Origin: Paenibacillus sp. UNC499MF
GTDB taxonomy: Bacteria > Bacillota > Bacilli > Paenibacillales > NBRC-103111
DNA: 37,073 bases
Assembly: GCF_900107975.1 (NCBI RefSeq)
Contig: NZ_FNVF01000024.1
Coordinates: 1 to 37,073 of the forward strand
Direction of reading: 5' to 3'
The position numbers and the translations under genes were made by a program. Position 1 is the first letter of the stretch; each line of letters starts with the position of its first letter. Below the pieces are notes generated by a model. That model worked only from the letters and a program-made list of their open reading frames with translations, searched no databases and was not told the origin of the DNA. Shown here one piece after another: positions 18,209-26,868 of the stretch.

Positions 18209-18535
18209 ATGAGAAAGCGATGTAGGAGTTGTAACGGTTATCTGAAATGGAGTAAAATCTTCGCAGCTTTACATAGGAATAAGAAAGTAACCTGCGCTCA
18301 CTGTATGGATAAAGTTGAAGTCAGTTTGTTCAGTAAATGTATCTTTTTCTTCGTAAGTTTAGCACCCGTATTTGCGAATCTGATTGTTTACGTTAAAAGA
18401 GGAGACTTTATTCAAATAGGTAAGCTCCCTCTAACCACAACCTATATGATTTGGTACTGGCTGATTGCAATCATCGCACCTTTTCTGGCCCCAATAAAAT
18501 CCAAGCCACTCCCTCAAAAAGAAGAAGCGTCCTAA
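18209..18535 (+). CDS. cxxc_20_cxxc-type zinc-ribbon membrane protein
   Basis: 108 residues. CRSC (5-8) and CAHC (30-33), separated by a WSKIFAAL helix, match the small cxxc_20_cxxc (TIGR04104-type) family of Bacillota. Two transmembrane helices follow (about 44-63 and 79-95) and a basic tail. AGGGAG precedes ATG 18209. The last 84 bases, including the C-terminus and stop, recur 557 bp downstream. Function unknown. Confidence 0.7.
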   Translation: MRKRCRSCNGYLKWSKIFAALHRNKKVTCAHCMDKVEVSLFSKCIFFFVSLAPVFANLIVYVKRGDFIQIGKLPLTTTYMIWYWLIAIIAPFLAPIKSKPLPQKEEAS

Positions 18536-18546
18536 AAGGCATTCTT
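18463..18546. repeat. direct repeat copy 1 (3' end of zinc-ribbon gene)
   Basis: About 87 percent identical by eye to 19020-19106, with one 3-nt gap. It covers the last codons, the stop and a hairpin region. Confidence 0.8.
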
Positions 18547-18648
18547 CGGGATGATTTGATCATGAAAAACAGCTGTTCTGAACTTTTACCTCCTATAATA
18601 AAGGGAAGAGCGTGATTGTATTCGATTTAAGTAGGAGAGTCGGACAAA

Positions 18649-18699
18649 ATGAGAAAGCATAACACATTTGAAAAAGCTCTTATTGGTAAATCAACATGA
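18649..18699 (+). promoter_or_regulatory. 16-codon leader ORF overlapping the next start (ATGA)
   Basis: AGGAG (18633-18637) precedes ATG 18649. The ORF encodes MRKHNTFEKALIGKST and stops at TGA 18697-18699, overlapping ATG 18696 of the next gene, which has no RBS of its own. Confidence 0.4.
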
Positions 18700-19013
18700 A
18701 TCAAACTTTACTTAATGTTCTACTACTCCTTCTCTTCATTGGTGTAGTTATTCAACTGATTCATTATTGGATTAAAAAAAATCCTGCTCACTATTGCGAT
18801 TGCAAGATTTTGGAGAAGAAGTCCGAAAAGTTTGCAGGGATGAACGGGAAGATGGTCCATATATGTAACATTGTAGTCTTATGTGAGGATACAATTATTG
18901 AGTTGCGAGTATTGGACCGGCAAACTTTTAATGCAATGCAAGAACAAGATAAAGGCAGAATTAAATATCGAGGGAATTTTATGATTAGTTTCAAAAAAAA
19001 TATTTTACCATGA
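18696..19013 (+). CDS. membrane-anchored DUF2500-like protein
   Basis: 105 residues. One N-terminal transmembrane helix (about 4-24) leads to a small beta domain ending in GRIKYRGNFMISFKKN. This resembles the end pattern of DUF2500-type proteins (a final GxxxxxG-x-x-F strand pair); weak match. The start overlaps a leader ORF as ATGA and has no RBS. The gene is enclosed by 84-bp direct repeats, suggesting it arrived or was retained by a tandem duplication. Confidence 0.6.
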   Translation: MNQTLLNVLLLLLFIGVVIQLIHYWIKKNPAHYCDCKILEKKSEKFAGMNGKMVHICNIVVLCEDTIIELRVLDRQTFNAMQEQDKGRIKYRGNFMISFKKNILP

Positions 19014-19019
19014 TAAGGT

Positions 19020-19106
19020 GATTATAATCATCGCCCCTTTTCTGGTCCAAATAAAATCCAAGCCACTCCTCCAAAAAGAAGGAGCCTCCAAATAGGCATC
19101 CTTCTT
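19020..19106. repeat. direct repeat copy 2 (decayed 3' end of zinc-ribbon gene)
   Basis: It reads IIAPFL then IKSKPLLQKEGAS in a broken frame, the counterpart of the zinc-ribbon protein's C-terminus. It has no gene start and now serves as the terminator region. Confidence 0.75.
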
Positions 19107-19110
19107 TTCC
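19076..19110 (+). terminator. rho-independent terminator ending the immunity island
   Basis: AAGAAGGA-GCC (19076-19086) pairs with GGC-A-TCCTTCTT (19095-19106), then TTCCC. It lies in repeat copy 2; the same hairpin is weaker in copy 1. Confidence 0.65.
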
Positions 19111-19147
19111 CTTTCCCGCCACTTCCCCCCGCAAAAAAACAAAGAAA

Positions 19148-19156
19148 TGATACAAT
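19148..19156 (+). promoter_or_regulatory. extended -10 promoter of the PucR gene
   Basis: TG-A-TACAAT (TG 19148-19149, TACAAT 19151-19156) is an extended -10 with no recognisable -35, about 73 bp before the start codon. Confidence 0.4.
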
Positions 19157-19228
19157 AGACGCAGAAGTTTTTTACCTTTGCCCCACGCACCAAGAAATGC
19201 ACAAACTGTCTGAAATCGGGTGAACACG

Positions 19229-20779
19229 ATGAATCTCAAAGGGATGACGGTCCGGGAGCTGCTCCAGCTTCCGATATTGAAAGACGCGTCGCTGATCAGC
19301 GGAGATGAAGGGCTGGACCGCGTCGTGCGCTATATTGACATTATGGAGGTCCCGGACATCAAGGGCTGGCTGAGGGAAGGCGAGCTGATTCTGACCACGG
19401 GCTACTCCATGCGCAACGATCCGGGCCTGGTGCTGGAGCTAATGGAAGAGCTGAGGAGAGCGGATGCCGCGGCGCTTGCGATCAAGCCTGAGCGGTTCAT
19501 GGGCGGCATTCCCGCCGAAATGGTGGAGCTGAGCAACCGATACCGGATTCCGGTGATCCAGATTCCGCCGGGAATTCCGTATATCGATATTACGCATACG
19601 GTGATGGAGCAAATTCTGAATACGCAGGCGGCTCTGCTGCGCAGATCCGAGGAAGTGAACAAGACGCTGACCGGCCTTGTGCTGCACAACAAAGGCATCC
19701 AGGTGGTCGCGGACAGCGTGGCGGAGCTGGTCCAGGCGCCCATCTGGGTGATTCACAAGAACGGCCGTGTCATCGTTTCGTCGCCGGCCGATGCGGGAGA
19801 TCCGCCGGCCGGCCGGACGAAGAGCTGGGACGTGTCGGTGGACAAGCAGTTCGCCGGCCGCCTCATCATCGGGAAAGAACAGCTCGACGAGCTGGAGCTG
19901 GTCTGCATCGAGCATGCGCGGTTGGTGTTCTCGCTGGAGCTGATGCGCCGCAAGATTGCCTATGACACGGAGCAGCGGCTGCAGGGCAGCTTCTTCGAAG
20001 AGCTGCTGATGGGCTTGCCTTTGTCCAGGCAGGATGCGGAAAACAAGGGGAGGCAGCTTGGCCTCCAGCCGGACTGGTGCTGGGAGGTCTGCATCGTCGA
20101 AGGCGAGCCGCTTCTGTTCGAGGAGCACGCCTCCCTGCCGGCCGCCCTGGGCGAGCTGACGGAAAGTGAGTCGGCCGCCCGCAAGGTCAAGTCCCATCTG
20201 CTCCGGCAGGGGGACCGGCTCGTCCTTCTGCTCGCTTCTCCCGCGGCGGCCGAGCCAAGCGCAAAGCAGAAGCAGCCGGTTACCGGCAGAACGGCCGGGT
20301 GGGCCGATGTTCTGGCTCCGCTGCTGGACGGCCACAGCCACATCCGGACCGGATTCGGCGGCAAAGCTCCGCTATGGGAAGTGTACCGCAGCTACGTAAT
20401 GGCCAAAAAAGCGATGACCATCGGCGCCCGGCTGGACAAGGAACGCCGCACGTTCCGTTACGACGAGATCGAAATGTTCGATCTGCTGCTGGAATCGTCG
20501 GCCCATGTAGGCTTCGATGCGTTCACGGAGAAGAAGATCGGCAAGCTCTCCAAGTATGACCGGGACAACGGGACCGATCTTGTGCCCACCTTCCATGCCT
20601 ACCTGGCGGCCGGGGGCAGTCTGATCGAAGCGGCGAACAAACTGTACATTCACCGGAACTCTGTAAAATACCGGCTGGACCGCATCAAAGACATAGCTGA
20701 CATAGACATGGAAGATACGTCGAAACGGCTGATGTATTATTTGTGCACATCGTTTTATTTATTGAAAAATCTGGAATGA
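19229..20779 (+). CDS. PucR-family transcriptional regulator
   Basis: 516 residues from ATG 19229, preceded by GGGTGA; a GTG at 19220 is an alternative. The N-terminal PucR domain (about 1-125, TVRELLQLPILKDASLISG) is followed by a CdaR/GGDEF-like middle and a C-terminal HTH (about 460-510, LIEAANKLYIHRNSVKYRLD). PucR-type proteins activate purine, amide or amino-acid catabolic genes in response to a ligand. It is first in a same-strand run with a racemase-family protein, transporters and DUF enzymes, so it is the likely pathway regulator. A hairpin separates it from the next gene. Confidence 0.92.
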   Translation: MNLKGMTVRELLQLPILKDASLISGDEGLDRVVRYIDIMEVPDIKGWLREGELILTTGYSMRNDPGLVLELMEELRRADAAALAIKPERFMGGIPAEMVELSNRYRIPVIQIPPGIPYIDITHTVMEQILNTQAALLRRSEEVNKTLTGLVLHNKGIQVVADSVAELVQAPIWVIHKNGRVIVSSPADAGDPPAGRTKSWDVSVDKQFAGRLIIGKEQLDELELVCIEHARLVFSLELMRRKIAYDTEQRLQGSFFEELLMGLPLSRQDAENKGRQLGLQPDWCWEVCIVEGEPLLFEEHASLPAALGELTESESAARKVKSHLLRQGDRLVLLLASPAAAEPSAKQKQPVTGRTAGWADVLAPLLDGHSHIRTGFGGKAPLWEVYRSYVMAKKAMTIGARLDKERRTFRYDEIEMFDLLLESSAHVGFDAFTEKKIGKLSKYDRDNGTDLVPTFHAYLAAGGSLIEAANKLYIHRNSVKYRLDRIKDIADIDMEDTSKRLMYYLCTSFYLLKNLE

Positions 20780-20784
20780 AATTC

Positions 20785-20827
20785 GGCCTTTTGTGCTCCG
20801 AGCACAAAGGGCCTTCGTTATTTTTGG
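20785..20827 (+). terminator. terminator-like hairpin after PucR
   Basis: GGCC-TTTTGTGCT, loop CCG, AGCACAAA-GGGCC (20785-20813), then TTCGTTATTTTT. It would stop or attenuate readthrough from the regulator gene. Confidence 0.7.
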
Positions 20828-20940
20828 CAGCCGGGAACATGGTCCGCCCCTTTGGAAACGAATACAATATTACCAATCCAACATTACCAAGCCCCATGAA
20901 GTTTACAAAAGCAAACGAATACGAGGAAGGATGAGAAGCC

Positions 20941-21600
20941 ATGATCGGAGTAATCCGTGTACTAACGACGGAAGATACGAAGGTTCTTGAGCAGCACGGA
21001 AACATACTGAAGCAGACGTACGGACTGCCGGTTGTGAGCAAATGCATTCCGGATCAGCCCCTCGGCATTTATGACGAAGAGACGGAAGCCATCGCCGTTC
21101 CGAAAATTGTCGAGCTCGGCAAACGTATGGAGCGGGAAGGCTGCACGGTGCTCGTCATCTCCTGCGCGGCGGATCCGGCGATCGATCCTCTGCGCGAAAG
21201 CGTCTCGGTGCCGGTCATCGGAGCGGGAAGCGCCGCGGCGTACACGGCATTGTCCATGGGCCGGCCCGTCGGCGTGCTGGGCATCACAGAGGAAGCGCCC
21301 GCGGTCATCCGCGATTTGCTCGGCGCCAAGCTCGTCCGCTACGCGCGGCCCGAAGGAGTCACGAACACGACGGATCTCATGACACCAGCCGGACGCGAGA
21401 AGGCGGTCGAAGCCGCCCGGTCCCTGCTGGATGCGGGGACGAAGGTCATCGTGTTCGCCTGCACGGGCTTCTCGACCATCGGCCTGGCCGCCGTCCTCCG
21501 GAGCGAACTGCATGTTCCGGTCGTTGACGCGGTCGAAGCGGAGGGATTGTTCGCCTCCCATTACTACAAGCAGCTCGATGATGTCCGCGAGCCGAATTAA
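20941..21600 (+). CDS. Asp/Glu/hydantoin racemase-family protein
   Basis: 219 residues, the usual size for the PF01177 family. The two catalytic cysteines of this fold are present: Cys75 in VISCAADP and Cys174 in FACTGFSTIG, each at the end of a buried strand. The family includes aspartate, glutamate, hydantoin and allantoin racemases and maleate isomerase, which move a proton at an acidic carbon. AGGAAGGATG precedes ATG 20941. The next gene starts 9 nt after the stop. With PucR and a DUF917 protein nearby, a hydantoin-like substrate is plausible but not shown. Confidence 0.85.
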   Translation: MIGVIRVLTTEDTKVLEQHGNILKQTYGLPVVSKCIPDQPLGIYDEETEAIAVPKIVELGKRMEREGCTVLVISCAADPAIDPLRESVSVPVIGAGSAAAYTALSMGRPVGVLGITEEAPAVIRDLLGAKLVRYARPEGVTNTTDLMTPAGREKAVEAARSLLDAGTKVIVFACTGFSTIGLAAVLRSELHVPVVDAVEAEGLFASHYYKQLDDVREPN

Positions 21601-21609
21601 GGCAAGCCT

Positions 21610-22533
21610 GTGACTTGGACATCGGCCCGGTCGTACCTGCTTCTGATCTTCTGCGTTTTCGTCTGGGCGCTGAACTACATGATCCGCCAAGTGCTGCTCC
21701 GGGAGTTTCCTCCTTTGTTCCTTTCGGCGCTGAGCCTGACGATCGTGTCCGGCACTTTCCTGCTGTGGGCGTGGGGAACGCGCTCTTTTGTGAAAATAAC
21801 GGGAAAAGATGCGCTCTGGCTCTGCTGCTCGGCCGGAATCGGCCTCATTGCGAACCAGATCCTGCTGTTTCGGGGTCTCCAGCTTACGACGGCTACGAAC
21901 GCTTCGCTTATTTTTACGCTGTCGCCGTTGTTTACGGCCGGCCTGGCCGCTCTTTTCCTGAAAGAACGGGTGACCTGGCGCATGGTGGCGGGCAGCTTGA
22001 TCGCCATCTCGGGTCTGGCTTTCGCTTTGAATGTTCGGGGCCTGCAGTTTAACGCGGGGGACTGGGTTATGGCGGGCGCGACGTTCACCTTTTCGTGCAA
22101 CCTGATTTTTGTCCGCATTTTGACGAGGCGGCTGTCTCCCTTTATCGTGACGGTTTACAGCTTCGCGCTCAGCGCCGTGCTCTTCGATCCGTTTGTTCTG
22201 GCGGCCGGGGAGGCCACCTGGATACATCCGGCGGGGATGTGGGCGCTCCTTATCGTGACGGTAATCGTGGCGCAGGGGCTTACGGGCGTCCTGTGGAACA
22301 AAGGGATGCAGACGCTCGGCGCGGCGAAAGCGGCCATCGTGCTGAATTTGCAGCCGCTGATGACGATGCTGCTGGAATTTCTCCTTTTCGGCCGCGCCGT
22401 TACGGCTCCGCAGCTTTTCGGAGCTTCGCTTGTTTTTACCGGGGTTCTTCTCGGAACGGTTCAACTGCGTGTAGTTTCCTTGAAAAAGAAACGGACGTCG
22501 CCGGAGGTTTTGCCGGATACGGCCGGAAAGTAA
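21610..22533 (+). CDS. EamA/DMT-family transporter
   Basis: 307 residues, about ten transmembrane helices in two EamA repeats (roughly 8-140 and 155-290), cytoplasmic basic tail (SLKKKRTSP). Family members usually export or import amino acids and related metabolites. GTG start 9 nt after the racemase stop with only a weak AAGG upstream, so it is cotranscribed and possibly coupled. Its substrate may be a product or intermediate of the pathway. Confidence 0.85.
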   Translation: MTWTSARSYLLLIFCVFVWALNYMIRQVLLREFPPLFLSALSLTIVSGTFLLWAWGTRSFVKITGKDALWLCCSAGIGLIANQILLFRGLQLTTATNASLIFTLSPLFTAGLAALFLKERVTWRMVAGSLIAISGLAFALNVRGLQFNAGDWVMAGATFTFSCNLIFVRILTRRLSPFIVTVYSFALSAVLFDPFVLAAGEATWIHPAGMWALLIVTVIVAQGLTGVLWNKGMQTLGAAKAAIVLNLQPLMTMLLEFLLFGRAVTAPQLFGASLVFTGVLLGTVQLRVVSLKKKRTSPEVLPDTAGK

Positions 22534-22720
22534 CTCCTTTCGGAAGGAAAGCGCCAGCGGGCCGGTTTTGTCATACCCATGGGCTATATTCTAGTAAAGC
22601 TTTAAAGCGGTATGGGAGAATTCTGCACTTTCGTTTGTCGGATCTTTCCATTCTGCACATACTACTTGTATAAAAAATACCCGCATCTGCCTTCGGCTTC
22701 ATTCCCGCGATAGAAAAATA

Positions 22721-22736
22721 GTTTCCTGAAGGAAAC
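22721..22736. promoter_or_regulatory. palindrome upstream of the OPT gene
   Basis: GTTTCC-TGAA-GGAAAC is a perfect 6-bp inverted repeat 48 nt before the OPT start, in a 250-bp gap between EamA and OPT genes. It could be an operator (for instance for PucR) or an RNA hairpin; no T run follows. Confidence 0.35.
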
Positions 22737-22783
22737 AAAAGACGGGAAAACGGTACTACATCAAGTGATTAGGGGGATTGTCC

Positions 22784-24397
22784 ATGGAAGAGAAAGAGGT
22801 ACAGGAAGAAAAGAAGCACCCGAGTATTTTCGAGCCGTTCGCACTGATTTTGAACATTGTTACCAGTGTAATCGGAGCCATTATCGGGATGCAGCTGGTT
22901 ACGACGCTGGGGGTAACCCCGAATACCGCGATTATCGGGGCGCTCGTCGCGATGCTTATCGCACGGATTCCCGTGATGATCTTCCGTAAATACAAATCGA
23001 TCCACCGTCAGAACCTGGTTCAGACGTCCATTTCCTCGGCTACGTTCGGAGCGGCGAACAGCCTGCTCATTCCGATCGGGATTCCGTTTGCGATGGGGGC
23101 GACGGAACTGATCGTGCCGATGCTGATCGGAGCCGCGCTGGCGATGTTTGTCGACGCGACGCTGCTGTACAAGCTCTTTGACTCCAAACTCTTCCCGGCA
23201 AAAGGAACCTGGGCGCCCGGCGTGGCTACCGCGGAATCGATCCTGGCGGGAGATAAAGGCGGCAAGCGCGCGCTGCTGCTCGGTGTCGGTACCGTGATCG
23301 GGCTCATCGGCTCGTATTTTAAAATCTCGATGTCCGCTTTCGGTGTCGCGTTTATCGGAAACATCTGGGCCTTGACGATGTTCGGCATCGGTTTGATGAT
23401 CCGTCAGTACTCCGTGCCGTGGTTCGATATCGACGTCAATCAGCTGTACATCGCCCACGGGGTCATGATCGGCGCGGGTATCGTCGCGCTCATCCAGGCG
23501 GGGATGCTCCTTTTCAAGCGCCCGAAAACGGCGGGCTCCGAAGCGGAGAGCGAGGAAGAAGTTAGGGACAGCAGGCTGACAAGGACGGATAAAGAAGCCC
23601 GTCGCACCCTCACCCTCGGCTTTCTCGCTTATCTGGTCATCGCGCTGCTTATCGCCGTCATCGGCGGCATTCTTACGAAAATGTCGCTCGGGATGCTGAT
23701 CGGCTTTATCATTTTCGCCGCTTTCGCCGCCTTCGTGCACGAGATCATCGTAGGGATCGCCGCCATGCATTCCGGCTGGTTCCCGGCGTTTGCCGTCGCT
23801 TTTATCACGCTGCTGTTCGGCATGCTGATCGGGTTTCCGCCGGTTGCGCTCGCGCTTCTGGCCGGCTTCAGCGCGGCGACGGGCCCGGCGTTTGCGGATA
23901 TGGGCTACGATCTGAAAGCCGGCTACATTCTCCGGGGCAACGGCAAAGATCCCGAGCTGGAGCTTCACGGCAGAAAACAGCAGTACATCACGGCGATGAT
24001 CGCTTTCGGCGTTGCGCTGCTGACCGTGCTGCTTTCGTACAAAGGCTATTTTGCGCAAAACCTCGTTCCGCCGATCGATAAAGTGTATGTGTCCACGATC
24101 CAGGCCGGAGCTTCGGCCGATATTGCCCGCCAGCTGCTGCTTTGGGCGATTCCCGGCGCGATTGTCCAATTGCTCGGGGGGCCTTCCCGTCAAATCGGCG
24201 TGCTTTTCGCCACGGGTCTTCTAATCGTTTCGCCGAATGCGTGCTGGGCGGTTCTCGCCGGTATTCTGATCCGGATCGTCGTTCTGAAGATTTTCAAGAA
24301 AGAAGCCGAAACACCGATGAGCATTCTCGCCGCCGGGTTTATCGCGGGGGATGCCCTGTACAGCTTCTTCAGTTCCGTATTCAAACTGAAAAAATGA
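22784..24397 (+). CDS. OPT-family oligopeptide/metal-chelate transporter
   Basis: 537 residues with about 14 hydrophobic helices. Family-typical stretches are SISSATFGAANSLLIPIGIP (about 83-102) and a C-terminal GDALYSFFSSVF. OPT/YSL proteins import peptides, modified peptides or metal chelates by proton symport. The start is ATG 22784 with AGGGGGA upstream; TTG 22778 overlaps that site. The stop is 10 nt before the DUF917 start. As the importer of the cluster it probably brings in the pathway substrate. Confidence 0.88.
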   Translation: MEEKEVQEEKKHPSIFEPFALILNIVTSVIGAIIGMQLVTTLGVTPNTAIIGALVAMLIARIPVMIFRKYKSIHRQNLVQTSISSATFGAANSLLIPIGIPFAMGATELIVPMLIGAALAMFVDATLLYKLFDSKLFPAKGTWAPGVATAESILAGDKGGKRALLLGVGTVIGLIGSYFKISMSAFGVAFIGNIWALTMFGIGLMIRQYSVPWFDIDVNQLYIAHGVMIGAGIVALIQAGMLLFKRPKTAGSEAESEEEVRDSRLTRTDKEARRTLTLGFLAYLVIALLIAVIGGILTKMSLGMLIGFIIFAAFAAFVHEIIVGIAAMHSGWFPAFAVAFITLLFGMLIGFPPVALALLAGFSAATGPAFADMGYDLKAGYILRGNGKDPELELHGRKQQYITAMIAFGVALLTVLLSYKGYFAQNLVPPIDKVYVSTIQAGASADIARQLLLWAIPGAIVQLLGGPSRQIGVLFATGLLIVSPNACWAVLAGILIRIVVLKIFKKEAETPMSILAAGFIAGDALYSFFSSVFKLKK

Positions 24398-24407
24398 GGT
24401 GACTCCC

Positions 24408-25469
24408 ATGACGAGACTAAAGCTGAACGAAGAAATGGTAGAGCAGGCCGTTTACGGCGGCGCCGTTCTGGGCGGCGGTGGCGGCGGCTGGATCGAAGAG
24501 GGGCTGAAGCTCGGACGCCTGGCGCTGGAAGTCGGCGAACCCGAGCTGATCTCTCTCGACGAATTCGGGGACGACGACCTGCTGGTCACCGTCTCCATGG
24601 TGGGCGCTCCCGCGGCCAAAGAGCAGTTCGTGAAGCCCGTTCACTACGCGAAGGCGCTTGAGATGCTCGCGGCCACAATCGGGCGGCCCATCCAGGGGCT
24701 GCACACGAACGAGAACGGGGCCGGAACGACGGTCAACGGCTGGTTCCAGTCGGCCATTACCGGCGTGCCGCTCGTCGATTTCGCCTGCAACGGCCGGGCA
24801 CACCCGACCGGCTCCATGGGCTCGATGAACTTGTCCGAGGTGGCGGACTACGTGTCCCATCAGGCGGCGGCAGGCGGCCGGGGCAAACGCTACATCGAGC
24901 TGAGCATCTCCGGATCGCTGGACAAGGCGTCGACGATGATCCGCAAGGCTTCCATCGAAGCGGGCGGCCTCGTGGCCGTGGCGCGGAACCCGGTGACGGC
25001 GGCTTACGCGAGAGCGAACGGCGCGGCCGGAGCCATCACGCAGGCGATCGAAGTCGGCCGGGCGCTGCTTTCCGCGAAGGGGGAGGCCGCCATCGAGGCT
25101 GTTGTCGCGCAGCTCGGAGGCAAAGTCGCGGCGTCCGGAACGGTGACGGACTTCTCGCTCGAAACGTCCGGCGGCTTCGATGCCGGAACGGTCCGGATCG
25201 ACGACGCGTACGAGATGACGTTCTGGAACGAGTACATGACGCTGGAGAAAGACGGGGAGCGCTTTGCCACCTTCCCGGATCTGATCATGACGCTGGACGC
25301 CAAAACGGCGAAGCCGATCGTATCGGCCGCCATCGCGAAGGGGCAGCAAATTGCCGTCATCGCGGTGCCCGCGGAGAAGCTGCTGCTCAGCACGACGATG
25401 AGAAACCGCAAGCTGCTGCAGGCGGTGGAAGACATTATCAAGAAGCCGGTTCTTTCTTACCTGGATTAA
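24408..25469 (+). CDS. DUF917 / S-methyl-thiohydantoin desulfurase-family protein
   Basis: 353 residues. A Gly-rich N-terminal loop (GGAVLGGGGGGW), then the DUF917 pattern with LVTVSMVGAPAAKEQF and GAGTTVNGWFQSA and VDFACNGRAHPTGSMGSM. The family (PF06032) also has hydantoinase-associated members and was recently tied to thiohydantoin breakdown in ergothioneine catabolism. The start is ATG 24408 with GAGGTGACT upstream, overlapping the end of the OPT region. Genes before and after are a transporter and DUF1177, which recur together in other Bacillota as far as I recall. Exact reaction unknown. Confidence 0.85.
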   Translation: MTRLKLNEEMVEQAVYGGAVLGGGGGGWIEEGLKLGRLALEVGEPELISLDEFGDDDLLVTVSMVGAPAAKEQFVKPVHYAKALEMLAATIGRPIQGLHTNENGAGTTVNGWFQSAITGVPLVDFACNGRAHPTGSMGSMNLSEVADYVSHQAAAGGRGKRYIELSISGSLDKASTMIRKASIEAGGLVAVARNPVTAAYARANGAAGAITQAIEVGRALLSAKGEAAIEAVVAQLGGKVAASGTVTDFSLETSGGFDAGTVRIDDAYEMTFWNEYMTLEKDGERFATFPDLIMTLDAKTAKPIVSAAIAKGQQIAVIAVPAEKLLLSTTMRNRKLLQAVEDIIKKPVLSYLD

Positions 25470-25522
25470 ATCCGGACTCATTCATTCCGACATCAAAGTG
25501 AATTCATACGGAGGAAGTTAAC

Positions 25523-26455
25523 ATGACCCTTAAACAAACGATGATCGTTCTCGATACACTCGACACCATGTATGCAAGCGGAGCGAAGGTAAAAGAATTG
25601 TTCGACGCCTATCCCGGCGTATCGGTGACCGTTTCCAAGGTCAGCGGAGAAAAAGGAAGCACGGATTTCGTTAAAATCGTGATCCCCGGCACGGACAGCA
25701 AAAGCAAGGGCGGCAGCGCGCCGACTTTCGGCATCATCGGCCGTCTCGGCGGCATCGGGGCGCGCCCCGGCCGCATCGGCCTCGTCTCCGATGCCGACGG
25801 AGCGGTCGCGGCGGTCGCAGCCGCATTGAAGCTGGCGGATATGCAGACGAAGGGCGACGCGCTCCCGGGCGATGTGATCGTCACGACTCACATCTGCCCG
25901 GACGCGCCGACTCGCCCGCATGAACCGGTCGATTTTATGGATTCGCCGGTCGATATCCTGACGATGAACCGGGAGGAAGTCGTGCCCGAAATGGACGCGA
26001 TTTTGTCCATCGACACCACGAAGGGCAACCGCGTGATCAATCACAAAGGCATCGCGATTTCGCCAACCGTGAAGGAAGGGTACATCCTCCGCGTCAGCGA
26101 CGATCTGCTCCGCATTATGGAGATGACGACCGGCCGGCATGCGGTAACGTTCCCGGTTACGATGCAGGATATTACGCCGTACGGCAACGACCTGTATCAC
26201 ATCAACTCTATCCTGCAGCCAGCCGTAGCGACGGATGCTCCCGTCGTCGGTGTAGCCGTGACGGCACAGTCCGTCGTACCGGGCTGCGGAACGGGCGCGA
26301 GCCACGAGACGGATATCGCGGCGGCGGCGCGCTTCGCCATTGAAACGGCCAAAGAAACAACGGCCGGAACATGCGCTTTCTACGACCGGGAAGAATTCGA
26401 GCTGATCACGAAGCTGTACGGTTCTATGAAGATTTTGCAGACCGCCGGCAAGTAA
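25523..26455 (+). CDS. DUF1177-family protein
   Basis: 310 residues, soluble. Conserved-looking blocks are TTHICPDAPTRPHEPVDFMD (about 116-135), ILSIDTTKGNRVINHKGIAI (about 158-177) and CGTGASHETD near 255-264; His, Asp and Glu in these suggest metal binding, as in an amidohydrolase or aminopeptidase-like enzyme, an inference. GGAGGAAG precedes ATG 25523. It follows DUF917 by 53 nt in one operon. No member of the family has a reaction I can name. Confidence 0.85.
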   Translation: MTLKQTMIVLDTLDTMYASGAKVKELFDAYPGVSVTVSKVSGEKGSTDFVKIVIPGTDSKSKGGSAPTFGIIGRLGGIGARPGRIGLVSDADGAVAAVAAALKLADMQTKGDALPGDVIVTTHICPDAPTRPHEPVDFMDSPVDILTMNREEVVPEMDAILSIDTTKGNRVINHKGIAISPTVKEGYILRVSDDLLRIMEMTTGRHAVTFPVTMQDITPYGNDLYHINSILQPAVATDAPVVGVAVTAQSVVPGCGTGASHETDIAAAARFAIETAKETTAGTCAFYDREEFELITKLYGSMKILQTAGK

Positions 26456-26792
26456 GCCTGGAACGGGGCAAGCTTGCCCGTGAGCAGAAAAGCGCTCGGA
26501 ATGGGTGCGATATGCCTTGTTTTCCTTGTTCAGGCACAGTGTGCATACGGCTGTGGTCCGCCGCAGCGGACGGAGCAAGCCCGCACGCGTGCGGCATGGC
26601 GCCCGAAGCGGACCGGACTCCGCCCCGCTTTCCCTATGCCGCAAAGTACGGTTGCGGCCCGCCGCAGAGGACGCAGCCTTACAACAGGCTGACGGATAAG
26701 CGGCGTCCGCTGTCCGAACCGGCGGCCGCACGTCGTGCCTTGAGCGGGCAGTGAACCGCCGGGGAGTCGCTCGCCTTCCGGCCGGAGCCCAA
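26456..26792. other. GC-rich noncoding stretch with an imperfect repeat
   Basis: No credible gene. A 32-nt element recurs at 26546-26577 and 26647-26678 (shared cores GCCGCAG and GGACG), flanked by other GC-rich short repeats. The gap interrupts an otherwise compact operon. Confidence 0.5.
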
Positions 26793-26862
26793 TGGTGGCT
26801 CGGGACGGAATCGAACCGCCGACACGAGGATTTTCAGTCCGCTGGTCTACCGACTGAGCAGC
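26793..26862 (-). pseudogene. tRNA-Phe(GAA) remnant lacking its 5' acceptor strand
   Basis: Read on the minus strand it has the T-arm (GGCGGTTCGATTCCGTC), the anticodon loop CTGAAAA (GAA, Phe), a 3' acceptor half CCGAGCC and an encoded CCA. The 5' acceptor half GGCTCGG is missing; the bases there (CATCCGC) do not pair. The D stem (GCTC against GACC) and the second anticodon-stem pair are also broken. It cannot fold as a working tRNA. A preserved 3' half is what integrative elements leave at attachment sites. Confidence 0.7.
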
Positions 26863-26868
26863 GGATGA

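Noticed and set aside
20962-22464. 500-codon minus-strand ORF opposite the racemase and EamA genes
   Set aside because: It is rich in Arg, Gly and His, as expected for the antisense of GC-rich codons; the plus strand has recognisable families.
22769-24193. 474-codon minus-strand ORF opposite the OPT gene
   Set aside because: Same antisense character with no motif, while the plus strand has a clear transporter with RBS.
24417-26731. long minus-strand ORFs opposite DUF917 and DUF1177
   Set aside because: Antisense shadows of GC-rich coding sequence.
26793-26862. functional tRNA-Phe
   Set aside because: The 5' acceptor strand does not pair and the D and anticodon stems contain mismatches.
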